A stretch of 64,000 bases of DNA from Bacteroidia bacterium. GTDB lineage: Bacteria; Bacteroidota; Bacteroidia; UKL13-3. The stretch is from the NCBI GenBank assembly GCA_021740845.1, contig JAIOYZ010000013.1:47328-111327 (forward strand). Reading direction: 5' to 3'. The notes beneath the pieces were generated by a model. It was not told the origin of the DNA and ran no database searches. It saw nothing but the letters and a program-made list of their open reading frames with translations. Below, in pieces: positions 17,593 to 25,887 of the stretch (its first letter is position 1; the number at the start of each line of letters is the position of its first letter). Both the position numbers and the translations under genes were made by a program.

Positions 17593-18042
17593 TTAATTGC
17601 CATCATTTTTAGTTTGAATAATATCTAATAACAACTTATTAATTTCCGCTAAAGCATCTGGTGCTGGTTTTAATTGTCCTCCTGGCCATTTCCATTCCTT
17701 ACCTTCTACACCATTATAGTAAACAATAAAATTTGTAAGATTTCCAGTTTCGTTCAATTCAAATTTGGTTTGAACCAATTTCTCGATTTCTTTAAATACC
17801 TTCTTAGCTTCCTTCTTCTTAACCTTTTCTAATTCGGTTTGAACCAAAGTAGATTTTGAAAAAACTTGCCCATTCTCTAATAAAAAATAGGATGTTCTAC
17901 CACCCGTAAATCCGCCTTCATTTCCGAATTCTATTCTCTTTGAAGGTAAAGTATCCATGGTATAGGTTTGCCCTTTGCACGAAAAAAGGAAAGCCATTAA
18001 TAAAACTGGAATTAATCCAAAATAATTTTTGTTGGGTTTCAT
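17593..18042 (-). CDS. small lipoprotein, emfourin-like (putative M4-protease inhibitor), copy 1
   Basis: 149 residues. Signal peptide with lipobox LFSC, Cys22, so it should be membrane anchored. The mature part opens RIEFGNEGGFTGGRTSYFLL, very close in pattern to the emfourin N-terminus (charged strand, then S/E-G-G-F-x-G), followed by ENGQVFSKST, a lysine-rich helix around KKEAKKVFKEIEKL, a strand FIVYYNGVEGKEWKW and a final helix ALAEINKLLLDI. Emfourins are about 100-115 residues; the extra length here is the signal and tail. It precedes the M4 peptidase by 10 bases and resembles the lipoprotein that follows it. Two core copies of the iterated motif lie in this gene. Confidence 0.68.
   Translation of the reverse strand: MKPNKNYFGLIPVLLMAFLFSCKGQTYTMDTLPSKRIEFGNEGGFTGGRTSYFLLENGQVFSKSTLVQTELEKVKKKEAKKVFKEIEKLVQTKFELNETGNLTNFIVYYNGVEGKEWKWPGGQLKPAPDALAEINKLLLDIIQTKNDGN
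17833..17845 (-). repeat. iterated 13-mer, copy inside the first emfourin-like gene
   Basis: Sense strand encodes VQTE, a different frame from the copies that encode RFEPN. A core copy (GGTTTGAACC) lies 57 bases away at 17767-17776. Confidence 0.75.
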
Positions 18043-18074
18043 ACCTCACAAATATATCGATTCTTGAAAACAAA

Positions 18075-18104
18075 AAAGCCCTTTGTATTGCTACAAAGGG
18101 CTTT
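18075..18104 (-). terminator. rho-independent terminator of the 2034-residue adhesin gene
   Basis: Perfect inverted repeat AGCCCTTTGTA/TACAAAGGGCT with loop TTGC, extended by A:T pairs; the minus-strand reading ends in six T. Confidence 0.88.
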
Positions 18105-18121
18105 AATTAAATGTTAAAAAA

Positions 18122-21100
18122 TTAGTCTCTTAAGAGTGTGATAGAACCTCTAACAATTTGTTCTTCCGCTGTTCTTAGTTTGTATCTAAATACAAAGTAG
18201 TAGGTACCTTCAGGATTTTCTGCTCCTGTATTATTGGTTTTACCATTCCACAAATAACTTGCATCTGTACTTTCAAACACTTGACCACCCCAACGGTTCC
18301 AAATCTTCAAGTCGTATAACTCTTCACCTTTAATCTTAATATTAAATACATCGTTAGATCCATCTCCGTTAGGAGTAAATACATTCGGTATCTTAATATC
18401 AATTTGGAACGAGTTACTTACTTTCTGACAAGTTGAATCGTAACAATTATCAATTCCAGAAGTAGTTGCCCAAATACAAATTTTAAATTCACCAGTATCG
18501 TTCTTAAAGTCAAGCTCACCTAAATTAAACATTGGATCTTGGTTGCTAGGAACAAATACTTCTGTTCTAAGACTTCCGTCTGGATTGTAAACTCTCCAAA
18601 CATAGTTAGAAGCATTGGCACTATCACTTCTATTCCAAACAAAGTATTTAGGCAATCCTAAGGTATCAATTTTCAAATCTGCCTTAGCTTTAACTGCCTG
18701 CATTGGTATTGTATCTCTAGATTCACATGCCGGAGCATTTGGAATAAATCTCGCAGAATGCATAACCAAATTGTACTTACCAGGTTGATAGAAAATATAC
18801 TTGAAGCTAGAATCCTGATCAAAATTGGTTTTGTAAACCGTATCATTTATAGCAGAGAAATCTTCATTATAGGCATACATTCTAAACTTAGTAATGGTAT
18901 CTAAATCAGATTTATTCATCACATTAAATATTTCACCAACACAGACCACTTGTTTTGAAGAATTTAGCTCAACGTGGTATGGATTCTTCACATAAATCTT
19001 AATCGGCTTCTCTAATCCATTAACAGTATCTGGTAAGAACACTGGTGGACAAAGTGATGAAGCTGGTGGATTCTTATCGTATCCAATTGCTGTAATATAA
19101 TATTCACCCTCTGTATCATATATGATAGTTACAGTATCTGGATTTTGAACCGAAATAGTATTCCATCCTCCATCAGACCTACCAGAACGAATCAAAGTAG
19201 AACCTGTAGCACTTAAACTACCAGAGTCATTAGGATAGCTTACCACTCTAATCTTATATGGAACGCAACCTAGGGTATCATTCAACAATTTAATTCTTGG
19301 ACGAGGACCAGAAATATAAATATCTTGTCTGGTTGTATCAAAACATCCCTGATTGGTTTCAATCACCTGCTGCACCCGATACCATCCATTTTTTCTATAT
19401 GGATAATAAGGATTAAGTAATGTAGAACGGAAATCATCTGGACCATATCCATAATCACCAAACCACCATCTGCGCTCTTTTATTTGATCGCAAGGGAATC
19501 CAGTCATCGCATAACAATTATCAATTACATAAGATGAATCGTAGAAAATGGTAGGATCACTACATTCAAACACTCCCTTACTTATAAAATGAGCTACTGG
19601 TTGTACCACATCCACATACATAAAGCAAGTATCAAAATAACCCACTGTATCTCTACTAATCATTGAAACTTTAAATTTACCCGGTTGGCTAAATTGATGA
19701 GTAGGATTCTTACCTGCATAATCAATTATACCATCAGATTCAAAATCCCAATAAATTCGCTCATAGAAATTTGTATCGTTCTTAACGCAGAAATTATAAA
19801 CATTTGGTGCAGTTCCCTGACTAAAGAATTGCCATCCAGTAGGGCAACTATTATTAATAGTTGAATAGTATTTGGTTGGATTCAAACCAACTTTCATGGT
19901 ATCATTTGGATAGTTAATCATTCCAATACCATGCAAATCAATATCCCAAAGTAATGGATCTACACCCGGAGGCAATGGCCTAGATGGATTATAAGCCCCA
20001 CTCGAGAATGGGAACCAATAGCGAAGTGAATCAATAAATGTTATTGATTGGCCTACACATAAAATACCATCAGAGTATACATCCCCTTCTTTCATTGTAA
20101 AGGTATCAACTACCCCAATAACTAATTGGCGACTCGCATTATTTGCACATTCAGTTACAGTTACTACATTGTGTTGCACCTCAGTAATTTCATTTTTCCT
20201 CATCGGCGAACCAGGTCCTGCTGGCATCTCCCACGACGATAATAAATATTGATGTTGAACTGGGTGTAAGAAAAAGGCAGTATCAATTAGTGTATTCACT
20301 CGTGTTACAGACTGTGGATTAGCAGAATGAGTTAAATCCCAACATTGCCAAATTGTATCAAACCTAACAGAACTAAACACATTCACTCCCACAGGATAAG
20401 GAATTCTTTGATCCAATATTGTCCATGGGAAAGTTTCTGTAGCAAATTGGTAACGTACCCTATTTAGAGGGAAAGTATTCTTTTCAAAGAAAGCACTATC
20501 GTTCGGATAATTTATTGGATCCAATACCACAAAAGTATCCACTTGATTGGTATAGAATGAGTCAACTGTAACTGTACCATCACCCCAATCCCAAACATCA
20601 GCTAAAATATAATCTTGCTGTTTAGTAGTTGCATCAAACTCTAAAATATCTCCTTTACCAAATAACTGGCTATAAGGCTGACGGTAATTACCATTAGGTG
20701 TAAACAACAATGGTGGCGGAGCAACTGGATTTGGTTGAACAAAATTCGCAGTGGTATCCCAATAGAAATCTTGACTTGGCAATCTACTTGGATTACCATA
20801 AACTGAATATCCACCAACTTTTCTATAGGTAAAGCTTGCATCCAACGTTATAAAATGGAAGAATTTATTGTACCAGATAGTATCCGTTAAACAGGCTGGT
20901 GCATCACATGCAAACGTTGCACAACCCGATCCTAAAATTACACCCACTGTAACAAAACCTTTGCGGTCAACAGGCATATTAGTATAAGGGCTTGGTCCAG
21001 CTGGGATATAATGCGTCCAGTTAACAGCTCCACTTGCACCTGTCCAAGGATTTAATGGTGGGAAGTTTACACTATTAAAGAAACCTGGGAAGGTATTTCC

Positions 21101-24100
21101 ACCTGGTGTAATTGTATTACCAGTCATTGGAGAAGTTCCATCCCACGATACAAATCCATCCAATGCACAAGGTGTATTGTCATTTCTATCCAATAAGGAA
21201 TCGTAATTTAATAAGATAAATGTTCTTTGCGAACAATCAGGGTAAGTACCTGGATTTCCTGCACTGTTATCAAAAACAAATCTAGGATCACCACCACTTG
21301 CACCATTTTTCAATCCAGGACATTCTTTACCGTCTTTTCCTAAACCATAAGCATCAACTGCTACCAATGGCAATTGAACAGTAGCTTCAGATCCGCAATC
21401 AAAGAAATCAACAAAGAATTCATCATCACGTAGCAAAATATATTTACCACTAGTTGAAAGATCTAACTCCAAAGGATAAAATTTATAATTATAAATTAAC
21501 CCCTCTCTCATGCTTTCTATTTTAAATCTACCAGCACCATCTCCTCCAGGAATAGTAATTAAATCTCCAACTATATACCCTGTACCGTAATTTTTAATTA
21601 ATAAACTAGTTATTGAACCCGCTCCATTTGCATAGATATGTATAACCATGCCAGAACCAGAACCGCCTGTAACTGCCACATCTAATCCATCTGTATAACC
21701 AGTCCCAGAATTAACTATACTCCAATAATCAGGGTACATTCTTATACTAGGATTCGCTCCTCCAGTTGAAAATGTATCACTAGTATGAATAACAGGACTT
21801 CCAGGAGTGGTATCAGTTTTTTGTTGAATTATAACTTTACCACCCAACATATCTATACGGGTAAATCCTTTATATGCATCTTGTGATTGGTTATTGAAAC
21901 TATCCTTCATGAATAATTTTACTGTATAACACTGAGCAATGGAACGATTAAAGAAATATTCATACAAAGTCATATTGCTACCAGGCAATTTCATATTTCC
22001 TGAATAGTTTCTTAAACTACCATCAGGTAATCTACCCGCTAATGGAGGACTCAATTGTTTACTTGAGGTATCTGCTACCGTTCCTCCTGGTATTGTATAA
22101 TCCCAATAACCTTTTGCATTAGCAAATGGATCAGGAATAGGTCCAGTTAATGTAATTGGTCTATTTGGATTGATATCCGCAGGCCACATTTTACCTAAAG
22201 TATCTGTACGAGCAGGTGTTACACCAGCTGAGTACAATGGAATACCCCAATTAGAAGAATCCAATGGGTGAACCAATCTAGTTGGTGCACCTGGTAAACC
22301 TGTAATCTTGGAAGCATCCTTTGTCCAATTAGTTGAATCAAATGGTGGGAAATCATGTCCGTAATAGAACCAACGGAAAATAGTTTTCCAATTTTCAAAT
22401 TGGTGAATTGGCAAGGTATCGTGAGAGAAATTACAATTAACACGACCAGGATAAATAACTCCACCTGTAATAAAACGGCCTAAAGTTCTATTGAACATAT
22501 CATTGGCAGTAGTATAAGGCTCTTTTCCTCCATTTGGAGCACTAGGATTTGGAGTAGCAAAAGAAGTACAACGTGGTGCATAGTTATCTGCAAAATCCCA
22601 ACGCATATATAAGTTATTCGATTGATATGCCTCAGAACTATTTACAAATTCAACCGGCAAATCTGGTCCGCATTGGTTTTTCAAATATGGCTTAATCAAA
22701 ATTGGTGGAGGTGAAGTTTTCTCAATTCTCACCAATGGACCCATAATATTTACACCAAAACCTTGCAATTGGGCTTCTTTTTTCTTAACAGATGCATGAG
22801 CAGGATCATCTGTAAACCATTTCCAATACTGAACAATACTATCTCTTGGCAATCCATTAGCACCAATTATCCAACGGTATTTAGCTATGCTATCGTTAGG
22901 ACGGAAGAAATATCCATTAATCGTATTCAAATTTGGATTCTGGATGGGTGGCGGTGCATATTGCGAATCGCTCAATTGCGCTGTATCAATCCTACTCCAG
23001 AAGTTAATTGTCTTTAATGGCTGACCAGGACAAGCTACATACAAAACTGGGAAATAATGTCCCATACCTTGGTAACGGTAACAAGGTGTTACTTCATTCA
23101 ATTTTTTATCAGAACCCGGTGGATTTGCATTTGGATCAGCAAAATCCCATAATAATTGAATTTGAGAATTTACCCCTTGTAATGGGTAATTATTATATAA
23201 ACAAACCCCCGCATTATTTCTATTGCTTAAACAAACACTATCTGCAAGCGAGTCGTTACTATTATTTCTCCTACTTCGAATATCATATTTCAATACAATA
23301 TTTTCTGGTAATTGATTTCCTGAATTAGAAAAAACAAATGTATCTGCACAATTAAATTGTTTATGACGAACAATCAACATTGGGTTAAAAACACCATTCT
23401 TAGTATACTTATAAGTAAAATTACTCCAACGAGGTAAATCTGCACTTACAATTGGTGAAGAAGATTGGTAAACACTATCATCACCATACTCCCAGCGGAA
23501 CCACAATAAATTTGAAGTAGAAACAGGTGTATTGTTAACAAAAATATAAGGTGTTGTATCACACTTTGGTGTACCGCTCACACTAAAACGAGGATTGATA
23601 TTTGGCGCCACAAAAATGGTCTTAAAGGCTTGCGTACGGCAACCTCCAATATCTGTGGTTGTTAAACTAATAGTATACTTTCTATTACCTTGGCCAAAAG
23701 TGTGGCAAAAATTTGCCCCTTGCGAAACCAAGCTACTATCACCATCTCCATAAGCACCAATTAAAATATTTAATGGTAAACTTGGAAATGCTGCTTGTTG
23801 AGTTAAGTCTTTAAAACAATAGCTATTGTATTTAAAGCATTGTGAATCCAACGATAGTAACTGAAAATCAGCAATTGGTTTGTTATAAACTGTATCCCAA
23901 AAACTAGCAGAAATAGGCGCCCTATTGGTGAACCTTGCAGTTACAGTAATTTGATAAACCCCTGCAGCTACATACTGGTAAGTTCTGGTATTGCTGATTG
24001 GAATTCCTGTATTGTTAATACTGGAATCTCCATTTCCCCAATCAAAACGGTAGGAGGATACATCGTTAACACTTACTCCCGAAAGGTAAGCGTCCACCTG

Positions 24101-24226
24101 AGTTGGTGTTCCTAAGCAGACTACCCTTGGTGCCACATCCAAGGCCATAGACTGCGAATAAGCAGCACTGGCACTTAGCCAACAAACTGCCAATAAAACT
24201 AGTCTGGTAAATAATCGTTTCATCAT
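18122..24226 (-). CDS. giant PKD-rich adhesin with T9SS type B CTD (2034 aa)
   Basis: Signal peptide LFTRLVLLAVCWLSASAAYSQ, then a long series of PKD-type beta domains recognisable by WGNGDSS, YGDGDSS, WDFADP, WDWGDG and WDFESDG motifs followed by a later F/Y-x-V-x-L strand. Many cysteine pairs are spread over the chain. Around residues 830-905 there is an unrelated Gly-rich insert (see findings). The C-terminus from ~1945 (IPNVFTPNGDGSNDVF to RGSITLLRD) is a textbook type B CTD, so export and anchoring by the T9SS with a PorP/SprF-type partner is expected. It probably works as a cell-surface adhesin or motility adhesin. It follows the sigma/anti-sigma pair by 70 bases and may be part of that transcription unit. 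Confidence 0.93.
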   Translation of the reverse strand: MMKRLFTRLVLLAVCWLSASAAYSQSMALDVAPRVVCLGTPTQVDAYLSGVSVNDVSSYRFDWGNGDSSINNTGIPISNTRTYQYVAAGVYQITVTARFTNRAPISASFWDTVYNKPIADFQLLSLDSQCFKYNSYCFKDLTQQAAFPSLPLNILIGAYGDGDSSLVSQGANFCHTFGQGNRKYTISLTTTDIGGCRTQAFKTIFVAPNINPRFSVSGTPKCDTTPYIFVNNTPVSTSNLLWFRWEYGDDSVYQSSSPIVSADLPRWSNFTYKYTKNGVFNPMLIVRHKQFNCADTFVFSNSGNQLPENIVLKYDIRSRRNNSNDSLADSVCLSNRNNAGVCLYNNYPLQGVNSQIQLLWDFADPNANPPGSDKKLNEVTPCYRYQGMGHYFPVLYVACPGQPLKTINFWSRIDTAQLSDSQYAPPPIQNPNLNTINGYFFRPNDSIAKYRWIIGANGLPRDSIVQYWKWFTDDPAHASVKKKEAQLQGFGVNIMGPLVRIEKTSPPPILIKPYLKNQCGPDLPVEFVNSSEAYQSNNLYMRWDFADNYAPRCTSFATPNPSAPNGGKEPYTTANDMFNRTLGRFITGGVIYPGRVNCNFSHDTLPIHQFENWKTIFRWFYYGHDFPPFDSTNWTKDASKITGLPGAPTRLVHPLDSSNWGIPLYSAGVTPARTDTLGKMWPADINPNRPITLTGPIPDPFANAKGYWDYTIPGGTVADTSSKQLSPPLAGRLPDGSLRNYSGNMKLPGSNMTLYEYFFNRSIAQCYTVKLFMKDSFNNQSQDAYKGFTRIDMLGGKVIIQQKTDTTPGSPVIHTSDTFSTGGANPSIRMYPDYWSIVNSGTGYTDGLDVAVTGGSGSGMVIHIYANGAGSITSLLIKNYGTGYIVGDLITIPGGDGAGRFKIESMREGLIYNYKFYPLELDLSTSGKYILLRDDEFFVDFFDCGSEATVQLPLVAVDAYGLGKDGKECPGLKNGASGGDPRFVFDNSAGNPGTYPDCSQRTFILLNYDSLLDRNDNTPCALDGFVSWDGTSPMTGNTITPGGNTFPGFFNSVNFPPLNPWTGASGAVNWTHYIPAGPSPYTNMPVDRKGFVTVGVILGSGCATFACDAPACLTDTIWYNKFFHFITLDASFTYRKVGGYSVYGNPSRLPSQDFYWDTTANFVQPNPVAPPPLLFTPNGNYRQPYSQLFGKGDILEFDATTKQQDYILADVWDWGDGTVTVDSFYTNQVDTFVVLDPINYPNDSAFFEKNTFPLNRVRYQFATETFPWTILDQRIPYPVGVNVFSSVRFDTIWQCWDLTHSANPQSVTRVNTLIDTAFFLHPVQHQYLLSSWEMPAGPGSPMRKNEITEVQHNVVTVTECANNASRQLVIGVVDTFTMKEGDVYSDGILCVGQSITFIDSLRYWFPFSSGAYNPSRPLPPGVDPLLWDIDLHGIGMINYPNDTMKVGLNPTKYYSTINNSCPTGWQFFSQGTAPNVYNFCVKNDTNFYERIYWDFESDGIIDYAGKNPTHQFSQPGKFKVSMISRDTVGYFDTCFMYVDVVQPVAHFISKGVFECSDPTIFYDSSYVIDNCYAMTGFPCDQIKERRWWFGDYGYGPDDFRSTLLNPYYPYRKNGWYRVQQVIETNQGCFDTTRQDIYISGPRPRIKLLNDTLGCVPYKIRVVSYPNDSGSLSATGSTLIRSGRSDGGWNTISVQNPDTVTIIYDTEGEYYITAIGYDKNPPASSLCPPVFLPDTVNGLEKPIKIYVKNPYHVELNSSKQVVCVGEIFNVMNKSDLDTITKFRMYAYNEDFSAINDTVYKTNFDQDSSFKYIFYQPGKYNLVMHSARFIPNAPACESRDTIPMQAVKAKADLKIDTLGLPKYFVWNRSDSANASNYVWRVYNPDGSLRTEVFVPSNQDPMFNLGELDFKNDTGEFKICIWATTSGIDNCYDSTCQKVSNSFQIDIKIPNVFTPNGDGSNDVFNIKIKGEELYDLKIWNRWGGQVFESTDASYLWNGKTNNTGAENPEGTYYFVFRYKLRTAEEQIVRGSITLLRD

Positions 24227-24296
24227 ATATTAATTGTTAATTTCTGTCTTTTTATAATTTTGCTAACCTACAATTTTTTTTTCAAAAAAACACCCC

Positions 24297-25208
24297 TTAT
24301 CGAAGCAAGTTAATAAATCCTGTTTTGGTTTCAATTTTACCGGTCTTTTCAAATTGATAATCAAAAATATAAGTATAAACTCCTGCCTCGCATTCCATTC
24401 CACTTCTAAAATTCATCCCATTCCAAAACACATTAAACTGCTCTGTTTCAAATACAAGTTGCCCCTTTTTATCGTAAATTCTCATATGGTAAAAATTTGT
24501 TGAAGCCATTTGTATTTCAAACAAATCATTTCTACCATCACCATTTGGACTAAACACATTGGTCAAAACTGGTTCTTCATGCCATCGTTGAGGTTCAGGT
24601 TCCTTTTCTGCTTCTAAGACAGGAGGTTTTGTAATTGGAATATCATCTTCAATTGACTCCTTTTTAGTTTCTGCTTTTTTAGTGTCACCACCCAAAATGG
24701 TTTTTTCAATAGGCTTTGGCAAGTTTTCAACCTCATCCTTTTTTTCAATATTTATAGGTACTTCAATTTCTGGAACAGGCTCATCTCCTAAATTTACATT
24801 CTCCTTTTTAGAAGCTATAAGCGTTTTTTCCTTTGCAGGCTCCTTCAAAATTTCTTCAGCTAATTTTTTGCCTTCCACATTTCCTTGGCTAATTTCAATT
24901 TCTTTGATTTCGGCAGGTTCGGTTTGAACCAAATCTTGCTTGTCTATAGTTTTATTAACAGGCGTTTGGTTCAAAACGAAATAACTGATACCAGCCAAAA
25001 CCGGAACCGCCAATACCAGGGCTACCTTACTTACAATACCCATTTGCTTGATACTTGAAACCAATTTCTCGCCCAAACCAGGATTGCTTGGTGCAACAGG
25101 CTGAACTTGACCTTGGATAAAATCCCAAGCATCTGCAGGTGGAGTTGGCTCAAAATTAGCCATCCCTTCCCTCAGCATCTCGTCAATATTTGAATTATTA
25201 TCTAACAT
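24297..25208 (-). CDS. transmembrane anti-sigma-like protein with periplasmic type B CTD
   Basis: 303 residues and no N-terminal signal peptide. Residues 1-57 are a short cytosolic domain (NIDEMLREGMANFEPTPPADAW, the pattern at the front of many Bacteroidota anti-sigma factors), 60-79 a single membrane helix (KVALVLAVPVLAGISYFVLN), 80-212 a charged P/E/K-rich linker, and 215-303 a complete gliding-associated type B CTD (TNVFSPNGDGRNDLFEI to KTGFINLLR). The gene overlaps the ECF sigma factor by 11 bases, so the two are co-translated. Inference: it holds the sigma factor at the membrane and uses the CTD to sense the T9SS or its cargo. A plain membrane-anchored CTD protein without regulatory role is the alternative. 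Confidence 0.82.
   Translation of the reverse strand: MLDNNSNIDEMLREGMANFEPTPPADAWDFIQGQVQPVAPSNPGLGEKLVSSIKQMGIVSKVALVLAVPVLAGISYFVLNQTPVNKTIDKQDLVQTEPAEIKEIEISQGNVEGKKLAEEILKEPAKEKTLIASKKENVNLGDEPVPEIEVPINIEKKDEVENLPKPIEKTILGGDTKKAETKKESIEDDIPITKPPVLEAEKEPEPQRWHEEPVLTNVFSPNGDGRNDLFEIQMASTNFYHMRIYDKKGQLVFETEQFNVFWNGMNFRSGMECEAGVYTYIFDYQFEKTGKIETKTGFINLLR
24918..24930 (-). repeat. iterated 13-mer, copy inside the anti-sigma-like gene
   Basis: Encodes VQTE in the periplasmic linker; a one-mismatch relative (GGTTCAAAACGAA) sits about 40 bases further at 24967-24980. Confidence 0.75.
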
Positions 25209-25752
25209 TACTTCTTTCTTTTTCTAATTGGTTCCATAATTGGATGAACTGAGCTCTTGCTCTAGAAAGTTGGCTTTTGGAAGTTCCTTCATTAATGCCC
25301 AACATTTCGGCAATTTCTGCATGCGAATAACCTTCAATTACAAAAAGGTTAAGAATTGTTCTATACCCTGTTGCCATGCCATTCATCACTGCTAAAATCT
25401 CTTTTTGAGTTAATTTCCCTATTGCTTGTGATGCCTCAGCCACAGAATAGGCTTGGTCAACATCACTTTGTTGCTGGTAAACTTTATTTACTCGATAATG
25501 CTCCAAAGCTGTATTCACAAAAACTCGTTTCATCCAACCTTCCAAAGAACCTTTGCCTGTAAACTGATTTAATTTGCTAAATACCTTCACAAAACCATCT
25601 TGCAAAATGTCTTTTGCATCTTCTTTGGTATTGCTATAACGCAAACAAACCGCATACATAGCACTGCTAAAATGTTGATATAATGCCTTCTGGGCCTTCA
25701 TATCCCGGTTTAAACATCCTTGTATTATTTGCTCATCAAGTTGCTTACTCAC
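25198..25752 (-). CDS. ECF-type RNA polymerase sigma-70 factor
   Basis: 184 residues, the usual ECF size. Region 2 spans ~10-90 (ALYQHFSSAMYAVCLRY, KEDAKDILQDGFVKVF, then SLEGWMKRVFVNTALEHYR), region 4 spans ~115-180 with the helix-turn-helix GYSHAEIAEMLGINEGTSKSQLSRAR. First gene of the cluster sigma, anti-sigma-CTD, giant adhesin; such genes usually autoregulate, so the adhesin may be a target. The 135-base divergent gap to 25888 contains an inverted repeat TTAAGAA/TTCTTAA near 25784-25826 that could be an operator. Confidence 0.92.
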   Translation of the reverse strand: MSKQLDEQIIQGCLNRDMKAQKALYQHFSSAMYAVCLRYSNTKEDAKDILQDGFVKVFSKLNQFTGKGSLEGWMKRVFVNTALEHYRVNKVYQQQSDVDQAYSVAEASQAIGKLTQKEILAVMNGMATGYRTILNLFVIEGYSHAEIAEMLGINEGTSKSQLSRARAQFIQLWNQLEKERSNVR

Positions 25753-25887
25753 TTTTACAGTCTTGTTGTTTAGATGAAATACTCTTTAAGAAGGTTGCAA
25801 GGTGTTGTAATATTTTCTTAAATATTAGTTAAACTCCTACAAAGAGGCGCAAAATCTAATTTATTTTGTAATTTACGGCTTCAAATA

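Noticed and set aside
22763..23328. Two plus-strand ORFs of 84 and 106 codons inside the giant adhesin gene
   Set aside because: They lie wholly antisense to a gene with a clear domain structure and show no recognisable protein features.
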